Assembly: GCA_034359265.1 (NCBI GenBank)
Contig: CP136896.1
Span: 35,826,001 to 35,890,000 of the forward strand
DNA: 64,000 bases
Source of the DNA: Canna indica
Lineage: Eukaryota; Streptophyta; Magnoliopsida; Zingiberales; Cannaceae
Reading direction: 5' to 3'
A program made the translations under genes and the position numbers. Positions 35,643 to 48,389 of this stretch are shown here, piece after piece. A model generated the notes under the pieces. The model worked only from the letters and a program-made list of their open reading frames with translations, was not told where the DNA came from and did no database searches. Position 1 is the first letter of the stretch. Each line of letters opens with the position of its first letter.

Positions 35643-37901
35643 GCCGAGACCCCGAAGTTCAATCAGTTGGCTTCGTTCAAGATTCTATTCGAAAAATCGT
35701 GCAATTCTGTGCATTAGTCTGTCAAAAATAACTCGATTAACAACTTCTCCCATCGCAGTGAATGTTCTGGAGTCGCTCGGTACTCAGATTACTGGGCGTT
35801 TCGAGCTGATACCCCGAAGTTCAATCAGTCGGCATCGTTCAAGATCTATTAGAAAAATCATGCAATTCTTTGCATTAGTCTGTCAAAAATAACTTGATTA
35901 ACAACTTCTCCCATCACAGTGAATGTTCTGGAGTCGCTCGGGACTCAGATTACAGGGCGTTTCGAGCCTATACCCCGTAGTTCAATCAGTCGGCATCGTT
36001 CAAGATCTGTTCGAAAAATCATGCAATTCTTTGCATTAGTCTGTCAAAAATAACTCGATTAACAACTTCTCCCATCATTGTTAATGTTCTGGAGTCGCTC
36101 GGGACTCAGATTACAGGGCGTTTCGAGCCGATACCCCAAATTTCAATCAGTCGGCTTCGTTCAAGATTCTATTCGAAAAATCGTGTAATTCTGTGCATTA
36201 GTCTATAAAAAATAACTCGATTAACAACTTCTCCCATCGCAGTGAATGTTCTGGAGTCGCTCGGTACTCAGATTACTGGGCGTTTCGAGCTGATACCCCG
36301 AAGTTCAATCAGTCGGCATCGTTCAAGATCTATTCGAAAAATCATGCAATTCTTTGCATTAGTCTGTCAAAAATAACTCGATTAACAACTTCTCCCATCA
36401 CAGTGAATGTTCTGGAGTCGCTCGGGACTCAGATTACTGGGCGTTTCGAGCTGATACCCCGAAGTTCAATCAGTCGGCATCATTCAAGATCTATTAGAGA
36501 AATCATGCAATTCTTTGCATTAGTCTGTCAAAAATAACTCGATTAACAACTTCTCCCATCACAGTGAATGTTCTGGAGTCGCTCGGGACTCAGATTACAG
36601 GGCGTTTCGAGCCGATACCCCGAAGTTCAATCAGTCTGCTTCGTTCAAGATTCTATTCGAAAAATAGTGCAATTCTGTGCATTAGTCTGTCGAGAATAAC
36701 TCGATTAACAACTTCTCCCATCGCAGTGAATGTTCTCGAGTCGCTCGGTACTTAGATTACTGGGCGTTTCGAGCCGATACCCCGAAGTTCAATCAGTCGG
36801 CCTCGTTCAAAATCAATACGAAAAATCGTGCAATTCTTTGCATTAGTCTGTCAAAAATAACTCGATTAACAACTTCTCCCATCACAGTGAATGTTCTGGA
36901 GTCGCTCGGGACTCAGATTACAGGGCATTTTGAGACGATACCCCGAAGTTCAATCAGTCGGCATCGTTCAAGATCTATTCGAAAAAGCATGCAATTCTTT
37001 GCATTAGTCTGTCAAAAATAACTCGATTAACAACTTCTCCCATCACAGTGAATGTTCTGGAGTCGCTCGGGACTCAGATTATAGGGCTTTTCGAGCCGAG
37101 ACCCCGAAGTTCAATCAGTTGGCTTCGTTCAAGATTCTATTCAAAAAATCGTGCAATTCTGTGCATTAGTCTGTCAAAAATAACTCGATTAACAACTTCT
37201 CCCATCGCAGTGAATGTTCTGGAGTCGCTCGGTACTCAGATTACTGGGCGTTTTTAGCTGATACCCCGAAGTTCAATCAGTCGGCATCGTTCAAGATCTA
37301 TTAGAAAAATCATGCAATTCTTTGCATTAGTCTGTCAAAAATAACTCGATTAACAACTTCTCCCATCACAGTGAATGTTCTGGAGTCGCTCGGGACTCAG
37401 ATTACATGGCGTTTCGAGCCGATACCCCGAAGTTCAATCAGTCTGCTTCGTTCAAGATTCTATTCGAAAAATAGTGCAATTCTGTGCATTCGTCTGTCGA
37501 GAATAACTCGATTAACAACTTCTCCCATCGCAGTGAATATTCTGGAGTCGCTCGGTACTCAGATTACTGGGCGTTTCAAGCCGATACCCCGAAGTTCAAT
37601 CAGTCGGCTTCGTTCAAAATCAATTCGAAAAATCATGCAATTATGTGCATTAGTCTGTCAAAAATAACTCGATTAACAACTTCTCCCATCGCAGTGAATG
37701 TTCTGGAGTTGCTCGGTACTCAGATTACAGGGCGTTTCGAGCTGATACCCCGAAGTTCAATCAGTCGACATCGTTCAAGATCTATTCGAAAAATCATGCA
37801 ATTCTTTGCATTAGTCTGTCAAAAATAACTCGATTAACAACTTCTCCCATCACAGTGAATGTTCTGGAGTCGCTCGGGACTCAGATTACAGGGCTTTTCG
37901 A
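35643..37901. repeat. 14-monomer HOR type I, copy 1: G-F-C2-D-E-F-A-B-H-G-F-A-I-E (2259 bp)
   Basis: G 35643, F 35805, C2 35966, D 36127, E 36289, F 36450, A 36611, B 36773, H 36934, G 37095, F 37257, A 37418, I 37580, E 37741. It is followed by G 37902 in the same phase. Markers shared with copy 2 are CGTTTTTAGCTG before F, GCATTCGTCTG in A and TTTTGAGACGATA before H. CTTAGATTAC in A 36611 and GGCATCATTC in F 36450 are private. Confidence 0.93.
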
Positions 37902-40160
37902 GCCGAGACCCCGAAGTTCAATCAGTTGGCTTCGTTCAAGATTCTATTCGAAAAATCGTGCAATTCTGTGCATTAGTCTGTCAAAAATAACTCGATTAAC
38001 AACTTCTCCCATCGCAGTGAATGTTCTGGAGTCGCTCGGTACTCAGATTACTGGGCGTTTCGAGCTGATACCCCGAAGTTCAATCAGTCGGCATCGTTCA
38101 AGATCTATTAGAAAAATCATGCAATTCTTTGCATTAGTCTGTCAAAAATAACTCGATTAACAACTTCTCCCATCACAGTGAATGTTCTGGAGTCGCTCGG
38201 GACTCAGATTACAGGGCGTTTCGAGCCTATACCCCGTAGTTCAATCAGTCGGCATCGTTCAAGATCTGTTCGAAAAATCATGCAATTCTTTGCATTAGTC
38301 TGTCAAAAATAACTTGATTAACAACTTCTCCCATCATTGTTAATGTTCTGGAGTCGCTCGGGACTCAGATTACAGGGCGTTTCGAGCCGATACCCCAAAT
38401 TTCAATCAGTCGGCTTCGTTCAAGATTCTATTCGAAAAATCGTGTAATTCTGTGCATTAGTCTGTAAAAAATAACTCGATTAACAACTTCTCCCATCGCA
38501 GTGAATGTTCTGGAGTCGCTCGGTACTCAGATTACTGGGCGTTTCGAGCTGATACCCCGAAGTTCAATCAGTCGGCATCGTTCAAGATCTATTCGAAAAA
38601 TCATGCAATTCTTTGCATTAGTCTGTCAAAAATAACTCGATTAACAACTTCTCCCATCACAGTGAATGTTCTGGAGTCGCTCGGGACTCAGATTACTGGG
38701 CGTTTCGAGCTGATACCCCGAAGTTCAATCAGTCGGCATCGTTCAAGATCTATTAGAGAAATCATGCAATTCTTTGCATTAGTCTGTCAAAAATAACTCG
38801 ATTAACAACTTCTCCCATCACAGTGAATGTTCTGGAGTCGCTCGGGACTCAGATTACAGGGCGTTTCGAGCCGATACCCCGAAGTTCAATCAGTCTGCTT
38901 CGTTCAAGATTCTATTCGAAAAATAGTGCAATTCTGTGCATTAGTCTGTCGAGAATAACTCGATTAACAACTTCTCCCATCGCAGTGAATGTTCTCGAGT
39001 CGCTCGGTACTCAGATTACTGGGCGTTTCGAGCCGATACCCCGAAGTTCAATCAGTCGGCCTCGTTCAAAATCAATACGAAAAATCGTGCAATTCTTTGC
39101 ATTAGTCTGTCAAAAATAACTCGATTAACAACTTCTCCCATCACAGTGAATGTTCTGGAGTCGCTCGGGACTCAGATTACAGGGCATTTTGAGACGATAC
39201 CCCGAAGTTCAATCAGTCGGCATCGTTCAAGATCTATTCGAAAAAGCATGCAATTCTTTGCATTAGTCTGTCAAAAATAACTCGATTAACAACTTCTCCC
39301 ATCACAGTGAATGTTCTGGAGTCGCTCGGGACTCAGATTATAGGGCTTTTCGAGCCGAGACCCCGAAGTTCAATCAGTTGGCTTCGTTCAAGATTCTATT
39401 CAAAAAATCGTGCAATTCTGTGCATTAGTCTGTCAAAAATAACTCGATTAACAACTTCTCCCATCGCAGTGAATGTTCTGGAGTCGCTCGGTACTCAGAT
39501 TACTGGGCGTTTTTAGCTGATACCCCGAAGTTCAATCAGTCGGCATCGTTCAAGATCTATTAGAAAAATCATGCAATTCTTTGCATTAGTCTGTCAAAAA
39601 TAACTCGATTAACAACTTCTCCCATCACAGTGAATGTTCTGGAGTCGCTCGGGACTCAGATTACATGGCGTTTCGAGCCGATACCCCGAAGTTCAATCAG
39701 TCTGCTTCGTTCAAGATTCTATTCGAAAAATAGTGCAATTCTGTGCATTCGTCTGTCGAGAATAACTCGATTAACAACTTCTCCCATCGCAGTGAATATT
39801 CTGGAGTCGCTCGGTACTCAGATTACTGGGCGTTTCAAGCCGATACCCCGAAGTTCAATCAGTCGGCTTCGTTCAAAATCAATTCGAAAAATCATGCAAT
39901 TATGTGCATTAGTCTGTCAAAAATAACTCGATTAACAACTTCTCCCATCGCAGTGAATGTTCTGGAGTTGCTCGGTACTCAGATTACAGGGCGTTTCGAG
40001 CTGATACCCCGAAGTTCAATCAGTCGACATCGTTCAAGATCTATTCGAAAAATCATGCAATTCTTTGCATTAGTCTGTCAAAAATAACTCGATTAACAAC
40101 TTCTCCCATCACAGTGAATGTTCTGGAGTCGCTCGGGACTCAGATTACAGGGCTTTTCGA
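37902..40160. repeat. 14-monomer HOR type I, copy 2 (2259 bp)
   Basis: Same order and exact 2259-bp offset from copy 1. CGTTTTTAGCTG (near 39509), GCATTCGTCTG (near 39747) and GAGACGATA are shared with copy 1 but absent from copy 3, making copies 1 and 2 the closest pair. C2 has AACTTGATTAAC near 38310, shared with copy 3 near 40570. Confidence 0.93.
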
Positions 40161-42419
40161 GCCGAGACCCCGAAGTTCAATCAGTTGGCTTCGTTCAAGA
40201 TTCTATTCGAAAAATCGTGCAATTCTGTGCATTAGTCTGTCAAAAATAACTCGATTAACAACTTCTCCCATCGCAGTGAATGTTCTGGAGTCGCTCGGTA
40301 CTCAGATTACTGGGCGTTTCGAGCTGATACCCCGAAGTTCAATCAGTCGGCATCGTTCAAGATCTATTAGAAAAATCATGCAATTCTTTGCATTAGTCTG
40401 TCAAAAATAACTCGATTAACAACTTCTCCCATCACAGTGAATGTTCTGGAGTCGCTCGGGACTCAGATTACAGGGCGTTTCGAGCCTATACCCCGTAGTT
40501 CAATCAGTCGGCATCGTTCAAGATCTGTTCGAAAAATCATGCAATTCTTTGCATTAGTCTGTCAAAAATAACTTGATTAACAACTTCTCCCATCATTGTT
40601 AATGTTCTGGAGTCGCTCGGGACTCAGATTACAGGGCGTTTCGAGCCGATACCCCAAATTTCAATCAGTCGGCTTCGTTCAAGATTCTATTCGAAAAATC
40701 GTGTAATTCTGTGCATTAGTCTGTAAAAAATAACTCGATTAACAACTTCTCCCATCGCAGTGAATGTTCTGGAGTCGCTCGGTACTCAGATTACTGGGCG
40801 TTTCGAGCTGATACCCCGAAGTTCAATCAGTCGGCATCGTTCAAGATCTATTCGAAAAATCATGCAATTCTTTGCATTAGTCTGTCAAAAATAACTCGAT
40901 TAACAACTTCTCCCATCACAGTGAATGTTCTGGAGTCGCTCGGGACTCAGATTACTGGGCGTTTCGAGCTGATACCCCGAAGTTCAATCAGTCGGCATCG
41001 TTCAAGATCTATTAGAGAAATCATGCAATTCTTTGCATTAGTCTGTCAAAAATAACTCGATTAACAACTTCTCCCATCACAGTGAATGTTCTGGAGTCGC
41101 TCGGGACTCAGATTACAGGGCGTTTCGAGCCGATACCCCGAAGTTCAATCAGTCTGCTTCGTTCAAGATTCTATTCGAAAAATAGTGCAATTCTGTGCAT
41201 TAGTCTGTCGAGAATAACTCGATTAACAACTTCTCCCATCGCAGTGAATGTTCTCGAGTCGCTCGGTACTCAGATTACTGGGCGTTTCGAGCCGATACCC
41301 CGAAGTTCAATCAGTCGGCCTCGTTCAAAATCAATACGAAAAATCGTGCAATTCTTTGCATTAGTCTGTCAAAAATAACTCGATTAACAACTTCTCCCAT
41401 CACAGTGAATGTTCTGGAGTCGCTCGGGACTCAGATTACAGGGCATTTTGAGCCGATACCCCGAAGTTCAATCAGTCGGCATCGTTCAAGATCTATTCGA
41501 AAAAGCATGCAATTCTTTGCATTAGTCTGTCAAAAATAACTCGATTAACAACTTCTCCCATCACAGTGAATGTTCTGGAGTCGCTCGGGACTCAGATTAT
41601 AGGGCTTTTCGAGCCGAGACCCCGAAGTTCAATCAGTTGGCTTCGTTCAAGATTCTATTCAAAAAATCGTGCAATTCTGTGCATTAGTCTGTCAAAAATA
41701 ACTCGATTAACAACTTCTCCCATCGCAGTGAATGTTCTGGAGTCGCTCGGTACTCAGATTACTGGGCGTTTCGAGCTGATACCCCGAAGTTCAATCAGTC
41801 GGCATCGTTCAAGATCTATTAGAAAAATCATGCAATTCTTTGCATTAGTCTGTCAAAAATAACTCGATTAACAACTTCTCCCATCACAGTGAATGTTCTG
41901 GAGTCGCTCGGGACTCAGATTACATGGCGTTTCGAGCCGATACCCCGAAGTTCAATCAGTCTGCTTCGTTCAAGATTCTATTCGAAAAATAGTGCAATTC
42001 TGTGCATTAGTCTGTCGAGAATAACTCGATTAACAACTTCTCCCATCGCAGTGAATATTCTGGAGTCGCTCGGTACTCAGATTACTGGGCGTTTCAAGCC
42101 GATACCCCGAAGTTCAATCAGTCGGCTTCGTTCAAAATCAATTCGAAAAATCATGCAATTATGTGCATTAGTCTGTCAAAAATAACTCGATTAACAACTT
42201 CTCCCATCGCAGTGAATGTTCTGGAGTTGCTCGGTACTCAGATTACAGGGCGTTTCGAGCTGATACCCCGAAGTTCAATCAGTCGACATCGTTCAAGATC
42301 TATTCGAAAAATCATGCAATTCTTTGCATTAGTCTGTCAAAAATAACTCGATTAACAACTTCTCCCATCACAGTTAATGTTCTGGAATCGCTCGGGACTC
42401 AGATTACAGGGCGTTTCGA
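40161..42419. repeat. 14-monomer HOR type I, copy 3 (2259 bp)
   Basis: Third consecutive copy in phase: G 40161 to E 42259. Three copies span 6777 bp exactly. It has plain CGTTTCGAGCTG and GCATTAGTCTG, so it lacks the private marks of copies 1 and 2. Its second half (from A 41129) is also the start of type II copy 2, because the two HOR types share A-B-H-G-F-A-I-E. Confidence 0.92.
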
Positions 42420-43387
42420 GCCGATACCCCGAAGTTCAATCAGTCTGCTTCGTTCAAGATTCTATTCGAAAAATAGTGCAATTCTGTGCATTAGTCTGTC
42501 GAGAATAACTCGATTAACAACTTCTCCCATCGCAGTGAATGTTCTGGAGTCGCTCGGTACTCAAATTACTGGGCGTTTCGAGCCGATACCCCGAAGTTCA
42601 ATCAGTCGGCCTCGTTCAAAATCAATTCGAAAAATCGTGCAATTCTTTGCATTATTCTGTCAAAAATAACTCGATTAACAACTTCTCCCATCACAGTGAA
42701 TGTTCTGGAGTCGCTCGGGACTCAGATTACAGGGCGTTTCGAGCTGATACCCCGAAGTTCAATCAGTCGACATCGTTCAAGATCTATTCGAAAAATCATG
42801 CAATTCTTTGCATTAGTCTGTCAAAAATAACTCGATTAACAACTTCTCCCATCATAGTTAATGTTCTGGAGTCGCTCGGGACTCAGATTACAGGGCGTTT
42901 CGAGCCGATACCCCGAATTTCAATCAGTCGGCTTCGTTCAAGATTCTATTCGAAAACTCGTGTAATTCTGTGCATTAGTCTGTAAAAAATAACTCGATTA
43001 ACAACTTCTCCCATCGCAGTGAATGTTCTGGAGTCGCTCGGTACTCAGATTACTGGGCGTTTCGAGCTGATACCCCGAAGTTCAATCAGTCGGCATCGTT
43101 CAAGATCTATTCGAAAAATCATGCAATTCTTTGCATTAGTCTGTCAAAAATAACTCGATTAACAACTTCTCCCATCACAGTGAATGTTCTGGAGTTGCTC
43201 GGGACTCAGATTACTGGGCGTTTCGAGCTGATACCCCGAAGTTCAATCAGTCGGCATCGTTCAAGATCTATTAGAAAAATCATGCAATTCTTTGCATTAG
43301 TCTGTCAAAAATAACTCGATTAACAACTTCTCCCATCACAGTGAATGTTCTGGAGTCGCTCGGGACTCAGATTACAGGGCGTTTCGA
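41129..43387. repeat. 14-monomer HOR type II, copy 2 (2259 bp)
   Basis: A-B-H-G-F-A-I-E-A-B-C'-D-E-F, 10809 bp (67 monomers) downstream of copy 1 at 30320. The long match continues to about 44194. CATCACAGTTAATG near 42370 is private. E 43066 ends with GGAGTTGCTCGGGAC, shared with the next copy. Confidence 0.92.
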
Positions 43388-45807
43388 GCCGATACCCCGA
43401 AGTTCAATCAGTCTGCTTCGTTCAAGATTCTATTCGAAAAATAGTGCAATTCTGTGCATTAGTCTATCGAGAATAACTCGATTAACAACTTCTCCCATCG
43501 CAGTGAATGTTCTCGAGTCGCTCGGTACTCAGATTACTGGGCGTTTCGAGCCGATACCCCGAAGTTCAATCAGTCGGCCTCGTTCAAAATCAATACGAAA
43601 AATCGTGCAATTCTTTGCATTAGTCTGTCAAAAATAACTCGATTAACAACTTCTCCCATCACAGTGAATGTTCTGGAGTCGCTCGGGACTCAGATTACAG
43701 GGCATTTTGAGCCGATACCCCGAAGTTCAATCAGTCGGCATCGTTCAAGATCTATTCGAAAAAGCATGCAATTCTTTGCATTAGTCTGTCAAAAATAACT
43801 CGATTAACAACTTCTCCCATCACAGTGAATGTTCTGGAGTCGCTCGGGACTCAGATTACAGGGCTTTTCGAGCCGAGACCCCGAAGTTCAATCAGTTGGC
43901 TTCGTTCAAGATTCTATTCGAAAAATCGTGCAATTCTGTGCATTAGTCTGTCAAAAATAACTCGATTAACAACTTCTCCCATCGCAGTGAATGTTCTGGA
44001 GTCACTCGGTACTCAGATTACTGGGCGTTTCGAGCTGATACCCCGAAGTTCAATCAGTCGGCATCGTTCAAGATCTATTAGAAAAATCATGCAATTCTTT
44101 GCATTAGTCTGTCAAAAATAACTCGATTAACAACTTCTCCCATCACAGTGAATGTTCTGGAGTCGCTCGGGACTCAGATTACATGGCGTTTCGAGCCGAT
44201 ACCCCGAAGTTCAATCAGTCTGCTTCGTTCAAGATTCTATTCGAAAAATAGTGCAATTCTGTGCATTAGTCTGTCGAGAATAACTCGATTAACAACTTCT
44301 CCCATCGCAGTGAATATTCTGGAGTCGCTCGGTACTCAGATTACTGGGCGTTTCAAGCCGATACCCCGAAGTTCAATCAGTCGGCTTCGTTCAAAATCAA
44401 TTCGAAAAATCATGCAATTATGTGCATTAGTCTGTCAAAAATAACTCGATTAACAACTTCTCCCATCGCAGTGAATGTTCTGGAGTTGCTCGGTACTCAG
44501 ATTACAGGGCGTTTCGAGCTGATACCCCGAAGTTCAATCAGTCGACATCGTTCAAGATCTATTCGAAAAATCATGCAATTCTTTGCATTAGTCTGTCAAA
44601 AATAACTCGATTAACAACTTCTCCCATCACAGTGAATGTTCTGGAATCGCTCGGGACTCAGATTACAGGGCGTTTCGAGCCGATACCCCGAAGTTCAATC
44701 AGTCTGCTTCGTTCAAGATTCTATTCGAAAAATAGTGCAATTCTGTGCATTAGTCTGTCGAGAATAACTCGATTAACAACTTCTCCCATCGCAGTGAATG
44801 TTCTGGAGTCGCTCGGTACTCAAATTACTGGGCGTTTCGAGCCGATACCCCGAAGTTCAATCAGTCGGCCTCGTTCAAAATCAATTCGAAAAATCGTGCA
44901 ATTCTTTGCATTATTCTGTCAAAAATAACTCGATTAACAACTTCTCCCATCACAGTGAATGTTCTGGAGTCGCTCGGTACTCAAATTACTGGGCGTTTCG
45001 AGCCGATACCCCGAAGTTCAATCAGTCGGCCTCGTTCAAAATCAATTCGAAAAATCGTGCAATTCTTTGCATTATTCTGTCAAAAATAACTCGATTAACA
45101 ACTTCTCCCATCACAGTGAATGTTCTGGAGTCGCTCGGGACTCAGATTACAGGGCGTTTCGAGCTGATACCCCGAAGTTCAATCAGTCGACATCGTTCAA
45201 GATCTATTCGAAAAATCATGCAATTCTTTGCATTAGTCTGTCAAAAATAACTCGATTAACAACTTCTCCCATCATAGTTAATGTTCTGGAGTCGCTCGGG
45301 ACTCAGATTACAGGGCGTTTCGAGCCGATACCCCGAATTTCAATCAGTCGGCTTCGTTCAAGATTCTATTCGAAAACTCGTGTAATTCTGTGCATTAGTC
45401 TGTAAAAAATAACTCGATTAACAACTTCTCCCATCGCAGTGAATGTTCTGGAGTCGCTCGGTACTCAGATTACTGGGCGTTTCGAGCTGATACCCCGAAG
45501 TTCAATCAGTCGGCATCGTTCAAGATCTATTCGAAAAATCATGCAATTCTTTGCATTAGTCTGTCAAAAATAACTCGATTAACAACTTCTCCCATCACAG
45601 TGAATGTTCTGGAGTTGCTCGGGACTCAGATTACTGGGCGTTTCGAGCTGATACCCCGAAGTTCAATCAGTCGGCATCGTTCAAGATCTATTAGAAAAAT
45701 CATGCAATTCTTTGCATTAGTCTGTCAAAAATAACTCGATTAACAACTTCTCCCATCACAGTGAATGTTCTGGAGTCGCTCGGGACTCAGATTACAGGGC
45801 GTTTCGA
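43388..45807. repeat. HOR type II, copy 3, expanded to 15 monomers (2420 bp)
   Basis: Same order as 41129-43387 but with B doubled: A 44679, B 44841, B 45002, C' 45163, D 45324, E 45486, F 45647. The extra 161 bp raises the period from 2259 to 2420. The match to the preceding copy resumes on both sides of the extra unit. Confidence 0.93.
44841..45162. repeat. Single-monomer tandem duplication (161 bp)
   Basis: Two successive B units read alike base for base by eye. The first ends with the A-type tail GGTACTCAAATTACTGGG, the second with the normal B tail GGGACTCAGATTACAGGG. So the exchange joined the tail of a B (after CATCACAG) to the tail of the A before it, in the conserved stretch GAATGTTCTGGAGTCGCTCG. 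It places one unequal exchange to within a few tens of bases. Confidence 0.92.
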
Positions 45808-47421
45808 GCCGATACCCCGAAGTTCAATCAGTCTGCTTCGTTCAAGATTCTATTCGAAAAATAGTGCAATTCTGTGCATTAGTCTGTCGAGAATAACTCG
45901 ATTAACAACTTCTCCCATCGCAGTGAATGTTCTCGAGTCGCTCGGTACTCAGATTACTGGGCGTTTCGAGCCGATACCCCGAAGTTCAATCAGTCGGCCT
46001 CGTTCAAAATCAATACGAAAAATCGTGCAATTCTTTGCATTAGTCTGTCAAAAATAACTCGATTAACAACTTCTCCCATCACAGTGAATGTTCTGGAGTC
46101 GCTCGGGACTCAGATTACAGGGCATTTTGAGCCGATACCCCGAAGTTCAATCAGTCGGCATCGTTCAAGATCTATTCGAAAAAGCATGCAATTCTTTGCA
46201 TTAGTCTGTCAAAAATAACTCGATTAACAACTTCTCCCATCACAGTGAATGTTCTGGAGTCGCTCGGGACTCAGATTATAGGGCTTTTCGAGCCGAGACC
46301 CCGAAGTTCAATCAGTTGGCTTCGTTCAAGATTCTATTCAAAAAATCGTGCAATTCTGTGCATTAGTCTGTCAAAAATAACTCGATTAACAACTTCTCCC
46401 ATCGCAGTGAATGTTCTGGAGTCGCTCGGTACTCAGATTACTGGGCGTTTCGAGCTGATACCCCGAAGTTCAATCAGTCGGCATCGTTCAAGATCTATTA
46501 GAAAAATCATGCAATTCTTTGCATTAGTCTGTCAAAAATAACTCGATTAACAACTTCTCCCATCACAGTGAATGTTCTGGAGTCGCTCGGGACTCAGATT
46601 ACATGGCGTTTCGAGCCGATACCCCGAAGTTCAATCAGTCTGCTTCGTTCAAGATTCTATTCGAAAAATAGTGCAATTCTGTGCATTAGTCTGTCGAGAA
46701 TAACTCGATTAACAACTTCTCCCATCGCAGTGAATATTCTGGAGTCGCTCGGTACTCAGATTACTGGGCGTTTCAAGCCGATACCCCGAAGTTCAATCAG
46801 TCGGCTTCGTTCAAAATCAATTCGAAAAATCATGCAATTATGTGCATTAGTCTGTCAAAAATAACTCGATTAACAACTTCTCCCATCGCAGTGAATGTTC
46901 TGGAGTTGCTCGGTACTCAGATTACAGGGCGTTTCGAGCTGATACCCCGAAGTTCAATCAGTCGACATCGTTCAAGATCTATTCGAAAAATCATGCAATT
47001 CTTTGCATTAGTCTGTCAAAAATAACTCGATTAACAACTTCTCCCATCATAGTTAATGTTCTGGAGTCGCTCGGGACTCAGATTACAGGGCGTTTCGAGC
47101 CGATACCCCGAATTTCAATCAGTCGGCTTCGTTCAAGATTCTATTCGAAAACTCGTGTAATTCTGTGCATTAGTCTGTAAAAAATAACTCGATTAACAAC
47201 TTCTCCCATCGCAGTGAATGTTCTGGAGTCGCTCGGTACTCAGATTACTGGGCTTTTCGAGCTGATACCCCGAAGTTCAATCAGTCGGCATCGTTCAACA
47301 TCTATTCGAAAAATCATGCAATTCTTTGCATTAGTCTGTCAAAAATAACTCGATTAACAACTTCTCCCATCACAGTGAATGTTCTGGAGTCGCTCGGGAC
47401 TCAGATTACAGGGCGTTTCGA
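45808..47421. repeat. A-B-H-G-F-A-I-EC plus D-E (1614 bp)
   Basis: A 45808, B 45970, H 46131, G 46292, F 46454, A 46615, I 46777, EC 46938, D 47099, E 47261. It starts as another type II copy, but E at 46938 ends CATCATAGTTAATG and runs into D, skipping A-B. The last E has GGCTTTTCGAGCTG before it and TTCAACATC inside, both private. Confidence 0.88.
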
Positions 47422-48389
47422 GCCGATACCCCGAAGTTCAATCAGTCTGCTTCGTTCAAGATTCTATTCAAAAAATAGTGCAATTCTGTGCATTAGTCTG
47501 TCGAGAATATCTCGATTAACAACTTCTCCCATCGCAGTGAATGTTCTGGAGTCACTCGGTACTCATATTACTGGGCGTTTCGAGCCGATACCCCAAAGTT
47601 CAATCAGTCGGCCTCGTTCAAAATCAATTCGAAAAATCGTGCAATTCTTTGCATTAGTCTGTCAAAAATAACTCGATTAACAATTTCTCCCATCACAGTG
47701 AATGTTCTGGAGTCGCTCGGGACTCAGATTACAGGGCGTTTCGAGCCGATACCCCGAAGTTCAATCAATCGGCCTCGTTCAAAATCAATTCGAAAAATCG
47801 TGCAATTCTTTGCATTAGTCTGTCAAAAATAACTCGATTAACAACTTCTCCCATCACAGTGAATGTTCTGGAGTCGCTCGGGACTCAGATTACAGGGCAT
47901 TTCGAGCCGATACCCCGAAGTTCAATCAGTCGGCATCGTTCAAGATCTATTCGAAAAAGCATGCAATTCTTTGCATTAGTCTGTCAAAAATAACTCGATT
48001 AACAACTTCTCCCATCACAGTGAATGTTCTGGAGTCGCTCGGGACTCAGATTACAGGGCGTTTCGAGCCGATACCCCGAAGTTCAATCAGTTGGCTTCGT
48101 TCAAGATTCTATTCGAAAAATCGTGCAATTCTGTGCATTAGTCTGTCAAAAATAACTCGATTAACAACTTCTCCCATCGCAGTGAATGTTCTGGAGTCGC
48201 TCGGTACTCAGATTACAGGGCGTTTCGAGCTGATACCCCGAAGTTCAATCAGTCGACATCGTTCAAGATCTATTCGAAAAATCATGCAATTCTTTGCATT
48301 AGTCTGTCAAAAATAACTCGATTAACAACTTCTCCCATCACAGTGAATGTTCTGGAATCGCTCGGGACTCAGATTACAGGGCGTTTCGA
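47422..48389. repeat. A-B-B'-H-G-E module (968 bp), copy 1
   Basis: A 47422, B 47584, B' 47745, H 47906, G 48067, E 48229. Markers recurring in the copies at 52586 and 55975 are TTCAAAAAATAGTGC in A, GGTACTCATATTAC in its tail, CCCCAAAGTTC in B, AACAATTTCTCCC in B and CAATCAATCGG in B'. GAGAATATCTCG near 47505 is private. Confidence 0.9.

Noticed and set aside
35643..45807. Assembly artefact producing repeated blocks
   Set aside because: Not excluded, but copies differ by private bases and by a whole monomer in places, which a simple assembly duplication would not create. Read depth is needed to settle it.
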